Assembly: GCA_944325825.1 (NCBI GenBank)
Contig: CALVBP010000022.1
Coordinates: 1-32,776 of the forward strand
Reading direction: 5' to 3'
Length of the DNA stretch: 32,776 bases
From: Candidatus Gastranaerophilales bacterium
GTDB lineage: Bacteria > Cyanobacteriota > Vampirovibrionia > Gastranaerophilales > Gastranaerophilaceae
In this document: in pieces, positions 1 to 7,580 of the stretch
Numbering within the stretch: position 1 is the first letter of the stretch
How the letters are laid out: every line of letters begins with the position of its first letter
Program-made: the position numbers and the translations under genes
The notes under the pieces: generated by a model
The model's input: only the letters and a program-made list of their open reading frames with translations
What the model was told of the DNA's origin: nothing
Databases searched by the model: none

Positions 1-73
1 ATCGGTAGACGCGTTGGACTTAAAATCCAATCGGGGTTCACCCTCGGTGCCAGTTCAAGTCTGGCCAAGGGCA
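1..73 (+). tRNA. tRNA-Leu (UAA), 5' end outside window
   Basis: The window opens in the D-loop (GGTAGACGCG). The anticodon stem TTGGA/TCCAA holds loop CTTAAAA, giving anticodon UAA. A long variable arm of the class II type found in Leu, Ser and Tyr tRNAs follows (about 31-46), then T stem GCCAG/CTGGC with loop TTCAAGT, acceptor strand CAAGGGC (66-72) and discriminator A73. CCA is not encoded. Roughly the first 15-20 nt are missing only because the window begins here. Confidence 0.95.
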
Positions 74-148
74 AATTATTAAAAGACTTACAGAAAAGTA
101 GGTCTTTTTTTTTGTACCCTTGTTTGTTCGAGCGAAGCTCTCACAAAG
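54..148 (+). repeat. direct repeat copy 1 (tRNA-Leu T-arm to post-terminator)
   Basis: This 95-bp segment recurs at 260-353 with one T deleted and three substitutions, about 96% identical. It begins inside the T-loop region of the tRNA and runs through the acceptor strand, the terminator and 35 bp beyond it. The offset is 206 bp. A repeat that starts inside a tRNA 3' half is the usual form of an integrase att duplication, but a simple 206-bp tandem duplication would look the same. Confidence 0.9.
81..113 (+). terminator. intrinsic terminator of tRNA-Leu
   Basis: An 11-bp stem (81-91 with 98-108, one G-T pair), loop AGAAAA, then an uninterrupted run of T to 113. It begins 8 nt after the tRNA 3' end. 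Confidence 0.9.
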
Positions 149-259
149 CCAGACGGCGGCTGTGAAATCAAAGATTTCAAACACCGCTGACGTAGAATTC
201 GGGCTCAGTTTGCCGGCTCACCGCCGCCAAATTCGCCCTGCATTCCGAGCAAATGCTGC

Positions 260-353
260 TTCAAGTCTGGCCAAGGGCAAATTATTAAAAGACTTACAGA
301 AAAGTAGGTCTTTTTTTTGTGCCCTTGTTTGTTCGAGCGAAGCTTTTACAAAG
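260..353 (+). repeat. direct repeat copy 2 (tRNA-Leu 3' fragment plus second terminator)
   Basis: Second copy of the repeat. It holds the last 20 nt of the tRNA (T-loop and acceptor strand) without the rest, so it cannot make a tRNA, and a complete second terminator hairpin (287-297 with 304-314, T run to 318). The 111 bp between the copies (149-259) is richer in G and C than its surroundings, with CGGCGG/CCGCCG complementarity and a GAAATC/GATTTC hairpin. I see no gene in 74-451; dnaB starts 99 bp after this copy. Confidence 0.88.
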
Positions 354-451
354 TCGAATCTTAATCTTTATTAACATCCACTTGTTTCAAACTCATTTTG
401 CTGTAACAATATTAAAACATGGAAAGATAATTTTCAGGGAGAACATTTTAG

Positions 452-1852
452 ATGCCGGCAGCATACGCAAGCAGACAAAAAAAATCCAACAGGCAAGAAG
501 AATTAGCTCAGCTTATGCCGCAGAATATTGATGCAGAAGAAGCGATTCTGGGGGCTATATTAGTTAGTCCTGCCTGTATGAACAGAGTCGTTGAGCATCT
601 TAAGCCGGAATCTTTTTACAAACCTGCCCATAGATATGTGTATGAGGCAATGCTCCAGCTTTATAACGGAGAAGATAAAATTGATATTGTTTCAGTATCA
701 GATGTTTTAAATGTTAATCAAAAACTGGAACTTGTCGGCGGGCGTGCTTTTATTAATGATTTGAGCTATAAAACCATTACAACAACTAATGTTGAATATT
801 ATGCAAAAATTGTTCAGGAAAAAGCCATTAAAAGAGCTTTAATAGATGCCGGTTCAGAAATTGTTAATTCCGGTTATGACCTTAATCCTATTGAAGAATC
901 TCTGGAAGTGGCAGAAAAGCTTATCTTTGACATTGCTTCTCAAAAAGCATCAAAAGCTCTGAGCCCCATTAAAGATCTTGTATATGATACCTATGCAAAA
1001 ATTGAAGAAAGATACAATAATAAAGATACCTTAACAGGTGTTCCGACTGCATTTTATGATTTGGATACAATAACCAACGGTCTGCAAAAATCAGATTTAA
1101 TAATACTTGCAGCTCGTCCGGCAATGGGTAAAACTTCATTTGCTCTTAATATTGCGCAAAATGTTGCACTGAAAGCTAATGTTCCGGTTGCAATATTTTC
1201 TCTTGAAATGTCAAAAGAACAGCTAGTTCAAAGGCTTCTTTGTTCGGAAGCTGAAGTTGATACCCAGAGACTAAAAACCGGCAATATGCAATCAAAAGAC
1301 TGGGAAAAACTCGCTGTTGCAATGGATAAGTTCTCGCAAGCTCCTATTTACATTGATGATACAGCCGGTGTAACCATAACCGATTTGAGAGCAAAATGCA
1401 GACGGCTAGCCATGGCAGAAAAAAAGCTCGGACTAATTGTAATAGACTATCTGCAGCTTATTGAAGGTACCGGAAGAGAAGACCGCATGCAGCAAATCTC
1501 AAGTATTTCAAGAGGTTTAAAAATTCTTGCCAAAGAACTTAATGTTCCGATTATAGCGCTTTCTCAGCTTTCACGTGCGGTCGAAGGCAGAACTGACAAA
1601 CGTCCTATGCTTTCAGATTTGAGAGAATCAGGCTCTATTGAGCAAGATGCTGATATTGTAGTGTTTATCTACCGTGATGAATACTATAGAAATACAAACG
1701 ACGAAGAAGAAATGTCTGAAAAAGCTGCAAATAAAGGGGAAGCGGAAATAATTATCGCAAAACACAGAAACGGTCCGGTCGGAACTGTTAAGCTTCTGTT
1801 CCAGAGCAATATTACAAAATTCAAAAACCCTATTAAAACTGATGTATTTTAG
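452..1852 (+). CDS. dnaB: replicative DNA helicase DnaB
   Basis: Hexameric 5'-3' helicase that unwinds DNA ahead of the replication fork and recruits primase. The N-terminal DnaB domain begins at PQNIDAEEAILGAIL. The RecA-like ATPase domain carries Walker A AARPAMGKTS (about residues 220-229), Walker B with LIVIDYLQLI, and the late motif LRESGSIEQDAD. At 466 aa it has the usual length, with no intein. The ATG at 452 follows an AGGGAG ribosome site about 10 nt upstream. It sits downstream of the tRNA-Leu repeats rather than beside rplI as in many bacteria. mntP starts 8 bp after its stop, so the two are probably cotranscribed. Confidence 0.97.
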   Translation: MPAAYASRQKKSNRQEELAQLMPQNIDAEEAILGAILVSPACMNRVVEHLKPESFYKPAHRYVYEAMLQLYNGEDKIDIVSVSDVLNVNQKLELVGGRAFINDLSYKTITTTNVEYYAKIVQEKAIKRALIDAGSEIVNSGYDLNPIEESLEVAEKLIFDIASQKASKALSPIKDLVYDTYAKIEERYNNKDTLTGVPTAFYDLDTITNGLQKSDLIILAARPAMGKTSFALNIAQNVALKANVPVAIFSLEMSKEQLVQRLLCSEAEVDTQRLKTGNMQSKDWEKLAVAMDKFSQAPIYIDDTAGVTITDLRAKCRRLAMAEKKLGLIVIDYLQLIEGTGREDRMQQISSISRGLKILAKELNVPIIALSQLSRAVEGRTDKRPMLSDLRESGSIEQDADIVVFIYRDEYYRNTNDEEEMSEKAANKGEAEIIIAKHRNGPVGTVKLLFQSNITKFKNPIKTDVF

Positions 1853-1860
1853 AGGTTTAA

Positions 1861-2403
1861 ATGTCCTATATTGAAATAATACTTTTAGCTTTGGCCTTAT
1901 CTGTTGATGCTTGCATTGTCTCTTTTTCTTACGGACTTGTTTCGCACAATGTACGGGCAAAAAATTCAATGCTTTTAGCATTGTTTACAGGTGTGTTTCA
2001 AGGAATAATGCCGGTGCTCGGATATTTTCTTACTGGTTTTGTTAAATCTTATATTGAACCGTACTCGGGAATCCTTATTCTGATGATTTTTTCTTATCTC
2101 GGAATAAAATTTATAAAAGAGGCTTTTGAGACCAAAAAACTTCAAAATCCGTCTTGCCTCGCAATAAGCTGCCTGTTGCTTGTCGGAATAGCTACAAGTA
2201 TTGATGCATTTTCTGCCGGAATTACTCTTTCTCTTATGGGTAATAAGATTTTAAAACCGGTCTTGCTGATAGCCGCAGTAACTTTTATAAATTCACATAT
2301 GGGGTTTTGGCTCGGCGGTAAATTTAAAAACAACCCTTCACGATGGCTTGAGGTTAGTGCCGGGATAATTCTTATCGGATTGGGAATAAAAGCTGTATTA
2401 TGA
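1861..2403 (+). CDS. mntP: MntP-family manganese efflux pump
   Basis: Small integral membrane protein (180 aa) of the MntP/DUF204 family, which exports Mn(II). The two MntP half-repeats are visible: the N-terminal helix LALALSVDACIVSFSYG with the family's intramembrane Asp, and the second-half match ATSIDAFSAGITLS. About six hydrophobic segments fill the length. Its ribosome site (AGAGGT) overlaps the dnaB stop region, and its stop overlaps the next start in ATGA, indicating translational coupling. I see no yybP-ykoY-type leader in the 8-bp gap. The family call is firm; the metal is inferred from family knowledge. Confidence 0.9.
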   Translation: MSYIEIILLALALSVDACIVSFSYGLVSHNVRAKNSMLLALFTGVFQGIMPVLGYFLTGFVKSYIEPYSGILILMIFSYLGIKFIKEAFETKKLQNPSCLAISCLLLVGIATSIDAFSAGITLSLMGNKILKPVLLIAAVTFINSHMGFWLGGKFKNNPSRWLEVSAGIILIGLGIKAVL

Positions 2404-3905
2404 TGAGTTATGTTGAACAAAAATTAAACAGGCAGTTAAACGATTTTGAAAGATCTCTTTTTAGTGCAACTTATTCCGAGCATTGCGGATACTTGCATTC
2501 TAAAGGATTATTAAGCACGCTTTGCAGGGAAGGGGCTGTTTATTATAAAGAAAATGCCGGTGGTTTTAAGATGGGGAGACATGCAATACTTTTTAAGATG
2601 GAATCACATAATCATCCTTGTGCAGTTGAGCCATTTAACGGTGCTGCAACAGGAATCGGCGGTATTGTCAGAGATGTTCTTGCAATGAATGCAGAGCCTA
2701 TTGCACTATGTAACTCTTTGAAATTTGGAGATAATGAAAGAATTAAAAAGGGTGTAGTAGAGGGTATTTCATTTTACGGAAACTGTATCGGACTGCCGAC
2801 TGTTTCTACGGAAGTATTATATGATAAATCATATACATACACTCCTCTGGTTAACGTAACAGCAATAGGTTTAGCAAAATATGAAGATATAGTAACGTCA
2901 TCTTGTGCCCGCCCCGGTCAAAAATTACTCCTGGCAGGTTCTGCGACTATGAAGGACGGAATGGGCGGTGCTGCATTTGCATCTAAATCCCTCGGAAACC
3001 AAAAAGAGGATAAACTCTCAATACAAATAGCAAATCCTTTTATGAAAAAGAGACTTATTGAAGCAACTCTTGAAATTTTTAAGAAAAAACTTGTTCGCTG
3101 TGCACAGGATTGCGGAGCTGCAGGAATACTTTCTTCAACGAGTGAAGTCGCTTTTAAAAGCGGAGTCGGGGTAAAATTGGAACTGGACAAAGTCCATACG
3201 GCGGATTCTTTTATTACACCTTCGGAAATTATGCTCTCGGAATCCCAAGAAAGAATGCTCTTTGTTTTAGATGAAAAACGAATCAAAAGTGTTAAACAGA
3301 TTTTGGATAAGTACAGAATAGAATATTCTATAATTGGTGAGGTCATCCGGCAAAAGCTATACGAAGTTTATTATAAAGGAAAACCAATAGGTTCTATTCC
3401 GTCTGAAATTCTTGTAACACCTCCGGAAATAAAGATAGATTTTTCCGGTAATTTGAAAGAGTTTTCGGGTGAAAAGATTAAAGATATAAACTGTAAAGAA
3501 ATCTTTGAGCAATATGATTCCACGGTTGGGGCAAGAACTATGCTTGAACCTTATGAAAATCCGAGTTATAACGAACTTATTATAAGGGAAGAAAATACTC
3601 CGATTTGTATTTATACTTTTTCGGCAATAAATGGCGGTACGTATGAAACATTAAAAGAAAGCGTAAATTATATCAGCCGGAGAGGTTATACGCCAAAAGG
3701 GATTACTAATTGTCTCAATTTCCCTAATCCTGAACATGCACCGGTTATGCTTCAATTTAAAAAAACTATTGATGATATAAATAAAGCATGCAGAGAATTT
3801 AATTTTCCGGTATGCTCCGGAAATGTATCTTTTTATAACGAAACCGGGAATTATAAAATAAAACCGGCAGCTTCTTTTACTCTAATTGGAGTCCGAAAAA
3901 CTTAA
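2400..3905 (+). CDS. purL: PurL-like phosphoribosylformylglycinamidine synthase, C-terminally shortened
   Basis: PurL makes FGAM from FGAR, glutamine-derived ammonia and ATP in purine synthesis. The first AIRS-type half is intact: YSEHCGY (about residues 25-31), MESHNHP (67-73), GAATGIGGIVRD, QDCGAAGILSSTSE and MLSESQERM. The second half is cut short. After CLNFPNPEHAP and GNVSFYNETG the protein ends at 501 aa, whereas small PurL enzymes run to about 740, so the final AIRS C-terminal domain (roughly 160-170 residues) is absent. The start of the second AIRS domain is also divergent. The reading frame is otherwise clean, with no frameshift remnant in the 75 bp of AT-rich DNA that follows. It could be a divergent paralogue with a reduced role. 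ATG at 2400 or 2403; coupled to mntP. The symbol reflects homology only. Confidence 0.8.
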   Translation: MMSYVEQKLNRQLNDFERSLFSATYSEHCGYLHSKGLLSTLCREGAVYYKENAGGFKMGRHAILFKMESHNHPCAVEPFNGAATGIGGIVRDVLAMNAEPIALCNSLKFGDNERIKKGVVEGISFYGNCIGLPTVSTEVLYDKSYTYTPLVNVTAIGLAKYEDIVTSSCARPGQKLLLAGSATMKDGMGGAAFASKSLGNQKEDKLSIQIANPFMKKRLIEATLEIFKKKLVRCAQDCGAAGILSSTSEVAFKSGVGVKLELDKVHTADSFITPSEIMLSESQERMLFVLDEKRIKSVKQILDKYRIEYSIIGEVIRQKLYEVYYKGKPIGSIPSEILVTPPEIKIDFSGNLKEFSGEKIKDINCKEIFEQYDSTVGARTMLEPYENPSYNELIIREENTPICIYTFSAINGGTYETLKESVNYISRRGYTPKGITNCLNFPNPEHAPVMLQFKKTIDDINKACREFNFPVCSGNVSFYNETGNYKIKPAASFTLIGVRKT

Positions 3906-3936
3906 ATAAAAAATTAAAAATTGCCCGATAAACTTA

Positions 3937-3965
3937 TTGCAAAAAAAAATCGAATATGATAAAAT
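3937..3965 (+). promoter_or_regulatory. sigma70-type promoter of the 3987-ribF-formyltransferase operon
   Basis: TTGCAA (3937-3942), a 17-bp A-rich spacer and TAAAAT (3960-3965). The predicted start near 3972 leaves a short leader that is mostly the ribosome site AGGAAAGGGG. Confidence 0.6.
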
Positions 3966-3986
3966 TTTCTCAGGAAAGGGGTGACT

Positions 3987-4205
3987 ATGCTAGTTTCTGC
4001 AATATCTGCTAACAGAGTTCAAGCAGTTAATTTAAACACTAAAGGAATGGATAATGTTGGCGATACTGTATTTAATTCTTTAAGCTCCTATTCTAAAAAA
4101 GCATCCGGAAAAAATAATACGCAGATGGTGTTTGATTCTATTAATCAGTGGAAGCATTTCTGTGAAAGAAAAGTTCTCGGAGAAAATCTTAACGTTTTAG
4201 CATAG
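3987..4205 (+). CDS. small protein of unknown function (72 aa)
   Basis: I do not recognise this protein. It begins MLVSAISANRVQAVN, is rich in Asn, Ser and Lys, and has no signal peptide, membrane segment or cysteine pair. The ATG at 3987 is preferred over the in-frame GTG at 3981 because the strong AGGAAAGGGG ribosome site ends 5 nt before it. A good promoter lies immediately upstream and ribF begins 7 bp after its stop, so it is the first gene of the ribF operon. The dedicated ribosome site and promoter argue for a real gene. Confidence 0.65.
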   Translation: MLVSAISANRVQAVNLNTKGMDNVGDTVFNSLSSYSKKASGKNNTQMVFDSINQWKHFCERKVLGENLNVLA

Positions 4206-4212
4206 TTTTGTT

Positions 4213-5067
4213 ATGAAGAGAGTTTGTTTAATCCTTGGCTTTTTTGACGGTATTCATAAAGGACACAGGAATGTTATTAAATCGGCAGTTGATTTTGCAA
4301 GAGATAATAATTCCAGGGCCGTTTTAATAACTTTTAAAAACTCTCCTGTAGAGTATTTTTACAATCAAGCAGAGTACATTTATCCGAGGGAATTGTCATA
4401 TAAAATTGTGCAAGAGTCAGGTGTTGATGAAATAATTAAGCGGGATTTTTCTGAACTTGTTAATATTTCAGCAGAAGAATATTTAAAGGCTCTTATAAAA
4501 GATTTTTCCCCGATATCCATTTCTACAGGTTTTAATCATACTTTCGGGTATAAAAAAGTCGGAACTCCGGATTTTTTGGAGAAAATGCAGAAAATTTACG
4601 GGTATAAATACTTTTGCGCACCGGCATGTTATTTTGAAAATGAGCTGGTTTCTTCTACAGCTATCAAGAAGTATCTGAAAGAGGGAAATCTCTATAAAGC
4701 AAATAATATGCTTTCTGCACCTTATACAATAGAATCGAAGGTTATACAAGGCAATGAACTGGGCAGAAAAATTGGTTTCCCGACTGCTAACATGATTTAC
4801 CCTGAAGATTGTGTAAAACTTCCGCACGGGGTCTATATTTCAGAAACTTCCAACGGCAGAGGAGTTTTAAACTGGGGCACAAAACCAACGGTTGATGGTG
4901 TATCAGAAGTTTTAGAGGTTCATATTCCGGGGTTTAGCGGAAATCTTTACGGTAAAACTCTAAGAATAAAAATTCTTAAAAAAATAAGAGATGAAAAAAA
5001 GTTTAATTCAATTGATGAATTGAAATCTCAAATAGCGAAGGATACTGAAGAATGCTTAAAGTTATAA
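4213..5067 (+). CDS. ribF: bifunctional riboflavin kinase / FAD synthetase
   Basis: Converts riboflavin to FMN and then FAD. The N-terminal FMN adenylyltransferase domain shows LGFFDGIHKGH (residues 8-18), the nucleotidyltransferase HxGH signature, and STGFNHTFGYKKVGT. The C-terminal riboflavin kinase domain shows GNELGRKIGFPTANM and LPHGVYIS. At 284 aa it is slightly shorter than the common 300-320. No Shine-Dalgarno precedes the ATG, and the start lies 7 nt after the previous stop, so expression probably depends on coupling. Its end overlaps the next gene by 16 bp. Confidence 0.93.
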   Translation: MKRVCLILGFFDGIHKGHRNVIKSAVDFARDNNSRAVLITFKNSPVEYFYNQAEYIYPRELSYKIVQESGVDEIIKRDFSELVNISAEEYLKALIKDFSPISISTGFNHTFGYKKVGTPDFLEKMQKIYGYKYFCAPACYFENELVSSTAIKKYLKEGNLYKANNMLSAPYTIESKVIQGNELGRKIGFPTANMIYPEDCVKLPHGVYISETSNGRGVLNWGTKPTVDGVSEVLEVHIPGFSGNLYGKTLRIKILKKIRDEKKFNSIDELKSQIAKDTEECLKL

Positions 5068-6011
5068 TTATAGGTTACGGTGAAATGTTTACCAATCTTA
5101 TTGCGGCAGCCCTGGATGCCGAATGTAAAATTGTCGGTGTTCTGAGAAATGAGACGGTTAAATATTCTCCATTTATAAGAAAAATTAAAGACATTCTTTG
5201 CCCTTCTCTGGAATATAATTATATAAAAAGTTACAATTTACCGGAGATTTATACTTACCGGGGAGTAAACAGCAAAGAATTCAAGAGATTAATGCTTAAA
5301 CTCAATCCGGATATAATATTAGTCGGCTCATGGGGTGAAAAAATAAATAAAGAAATTTACGACATTCCTAAAATTGCATCTATAAATGCGCATCCTTCCC
5401 TGCTTCCAAAATATAGAGGTCCTAATCCCTATTTCTGGGTCATAAAAAATCAGGAAAATGTAACAGGTGTAACCTTTCATCTTATAGACAGCGGATATGA
5501 TACCGGGGCAATTCTGGCTCAGGAAGAAGTTAAAATTTATCCGTCTGATACCGGCGAAACCCTTAAAAAAAGAGTTGTGCTGACTGCCAGAGGAGTCTGC
5601 TGTGAGCTTCTAAAAGCATTAAGTGAGGATATAATTATACCTCTTCAGCAGCGAGAGGACAGAGCCAGCTACTATTCTTATCCGGAAGGTCTTGAGCTTG
5701 ATTTTAATAAAACAGCAGAAGAAAATGATGCAACAATAAGAGCTATCCACCCCTGGGGCAGGGCATATTTTTTCCATAAAAACACTCCGTTCGCACCCAA
5801 AGCCGGTTTTACTTTTATTGAAGAAAATACTTCCCTATACACCAAAAGCGGAACAATTACGGAAGTAAACTCAAAAAACAGAACTATCGCCGTTCTTTGC
5901 GGTAATAATAAGATTTTAAAAATGGTTAATGTAGACCTTTATAACACACATGACAGACCTTTTACAAAAAATTATATAAAACTTGAAGTCAGACGGGGTG
6001 AGGAGATTTAA
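5052..6011 (+). CDS. formyltransferase-family protein, Fmt-like
   Basis: The folate-dependent formyltransferase fold is recognisable. SINAHPSLLPKYRGPNPYFW supplies the catalytic Asn and His, and HLIDSGYDTGAIL the catalytic Asp, matching the Asn-His-Asp triad of Fmt and GARFT enzymes. At 319 aa it is the size of methionyl-tRNA formyltransferase, with a C-terminal domain of about 110 residues. The segment SWGEKI replaces the usual Fmt strand, and the N-terminal region is divergent. It could be the organism's Fmt or a formyltransferase with another acceptor, such as a sugar or amino-acid amine. It overlaps ribF by 16 bp, and its stop overlaps the convergent aroB stop. Confidence 0.75.
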   Translation: MLKVIIIGYGEMFTNLIAAALDAECKIVGVLRNETVKYSPFIRKIKDILCPSLEYNYIKSYNLPEIYTYRGVNSKEFKRLMLKLNPDIILVGSWGEKINKEIYDIPKIASINAHPSLLPKYRGPNPYFWVIKNQENVTGVTFHLIDSGYDTGAILAQEEVKIYPSDTGETLKKRVVLTARGVCCELLKALSEDIIIPLQQREDRASYYSYPEGLELDFNKTAEENDATIRAIHPWGRAYFFHKNTPFAPKAGFTFIEENTSLYTKSGTITEVNSKNRTIAVLCGNNKILKMVNVDLYNTHDRPFTKNYIKLEVRRGEEI

Positions 6012-7078
6012 AACATTTTAACAACGTCATCTTCCGTAAATTTAACTTCTTTAACCCGCTTTTTGTCACACGGTACTATAAAGGTAATTTTACCGTCAGC
6101 CGCTTTTTTATCTTTTTTCATAATTGAAATCAGTTCTTCCGGTGTATATTTAAATTCTTCTTCTTTAAATCCGTATTTTGTTAGAAGTTCATGAGAAAGT
6201 CTAAAATATGAATATGTTATCATTTCCTGTTTGTAAGCCCATTTAAGTATAAAAAATATTCCCTGAATAACAGCTTCTCCGTGGGTATATTTTTTATACT
6301 TTGAAGCTGTTTCAAGCGCATGGGCTAAAGTGTGCCCGAGGTTTAAGATTTTCCTTAATCCTGATTCTTTTTCATCCTGAGAAATAACCGAAATCTTTAA
6401 ATTCAGGCAGTACTCAATTATTCTCATTATGGTCAAAGGTTCTTTATCAAAAACTTTTTCGCAGCCGAGCGTTAAGTATTCAAATAAGAAGAGTGAATGT
6501 TTGTACATACAATTATCTTCTATAAAGGCATATTTTAATATTTCTCCGAGACCTGATTGGAACTGCCTTTTATCAAGAGTCTTAAGAAAATTAATATTAA
6601 TAAAAACTGCTTTTGGCTGGTAAAATGTACCTATAAGATTTTTAGCGTCTTTTAAATCTATAGCAGTTTTTCCTCCGACAGATGAATCTACCATCGAAAG
6701 AAGAGTCGTAGGAATCTGAATATAATCAATTCCTCTCATATATGTTGAAGCAGCAAAGCCTGCAATATCACCAATCACACCGCCCCCGAGAGCAATAATG
6801 ACATCTTTTCTTGTAAGTCCTGTTTCTTCAGCCTTTTCAATAATTTTAAGATAGTTTTTAAAATTCTTTTCCTTTTCTCCGTCATTAAGGACAAGAGTAT
6901 TTTCATTATTAAGATTCAAACTTTCGGCATATAGTTTGTAAACTTTTTTTGAGATAACAAAAAGCCTTTTCTGCCCTTTTGTTTCGATATCAATAAAATC
7001 TTTGAGGACTGAAAACTTTTCATCAGATATTATAATATTATATTCTTTATCAAGTTGGACTTTGAGAGTTTGTCTCAT
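6008..7078 (-). CDS. aroB: 3-dehydroquinate synthase
   Basis: Second step of the shikimate pathway: NAD- and metal-dependent conversion of DAHP to 3-dehydroquinate. Visible are the nucleotide-binding GGGVIGDIAGFAAS, IPTTLLSMVDSSVGGKTAID, and metal ligands in GLGEILKYAFIED, LNLGHTLAHALE and HGEAVIQG. At 356 aa it has the normal length. It is the last gene of the aroC-aroK-aroB operon, overlapping aroK by 29 bp. Its TAA shares bases with the stop of the convergent formyltransferase gene, leaving no room for a terminator between them. Confidence 0.96.
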   Translation of the reverse strand: MRQTLKVQLDKEYNIIISDEKFSVLKDFIDIETKGQKRLFVISKKVYKLYAESLNLNNENTLVLNDGEKEKNFKNYLKIIEKAEETGLTRKDVIIALGGGVIGDIAGFAASTYMRGIDYIQIPTTLLSMVDSSVGGKTAIDLKDAKNLIGTFYQPKAVFININFLKTLDKRQFQSGLGEILKYAFIEDNCMYKHSLFLFEYLTLGCEKVFDKEPLTIMRIIEYCLNLKISVISQDEKESGLRKILNLGHTLAHALETASKYKKYTHGEAVIQGIFFILKWAYKQEMITYSYFRLSHELLTKYGFKEEEFKYTPEELISIMKKDKKAADGKITFIVPCDKKRVKEVKFTEDDVVKMF

Positions 7079-7580
7079 TAATACTTCCTAAAATCAAATT
7101 TACTGTATCTTCTTCGCTCAAACTGCTTGTATCAATAATAAAATGAGCTTTTTGATAATTCTCCTCTCTCTTTTTCAACAGGTTATCAAGAACCTTCTTC
7201 GGATTATCCGTTTGTAAAAGAGGTCGGGTGGAATCTTGCGATATTCTATAATATAATACATCAAGGTCAGATTTCAAATAAAAAACGCATCCAAAATTCA
7301 GAAGAGAACTTCTGTTATCCGGATTTTCAAATGCGCCTCCTCCAATGGATATAATCTTATTTTGCCCGCAGCAGACCAGTTTTATTGTATCATATTCAAG
7401 CTTTCTGAAATAATCTTCCGAGTATTTAGCAAATATTTCATAAATTTTTAATCCTGTAGTTTTTTCAATAACGGCATCTGTATCAATCAATGTATATTCA
7501 GGAAGCTTTTTAGAAAGCATTTCACCTATTGTTGTTTTACCGCTTGCAGGCATTCCGACAAGGATTATATTAGGCTTCAT
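7050..7580 (-). CDS. aroK: shikimate kinase
   Basis: Phosphorylates shikimate at the 3-OH with ATP. Walker A GMPASGKTTIG (residues 8-18), shikimate-binding DTDAVIEKTTGLKIYEIF, FRKLE, the GGGAF segment of the substrate pocket and the lid motif STRPLL are present. At 176 aa it has the usual length. It overlaps aroC by 11 bp and aroB by 29 bp, so the three genes are a tightly coupled unit. Confidence 0.96.
   Translation of the reverse strand: MKPNIILVGMPASGKTTIGEMLSKKLPEYTLIDTDAVIEKTTGLKIYEIFAKYSEDYFRKLEYDTIKLVCCGQNKIISIGGGAFENPDNRSSLLNFGCVFYLKSDLDVLYYRISQDSTRPLLQTDNPKKVLDNLLKKREENYQKAHFIIDTSSLSEEDTVNLILGSINETNSQSPT

Noticed and set aside
149-259. Residual prophage or integrase gene between the tRNA repeats
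   Set aside because: 111 bp with no coding frame; only an att-like duplication can be supported.
260-280. Second tRNA-Leu gene
   Set aside because: Only the T-loop and acceptor 3' strand are present; the upstream 50-odd nt bear no resemblance to tRNA.
120-531. Short plus-strand reading frames between the tRNA and dnaB
   Set aside because: They run across the repeat, both terminators and the dnaB start; no ribosome site and no protein-like composition.
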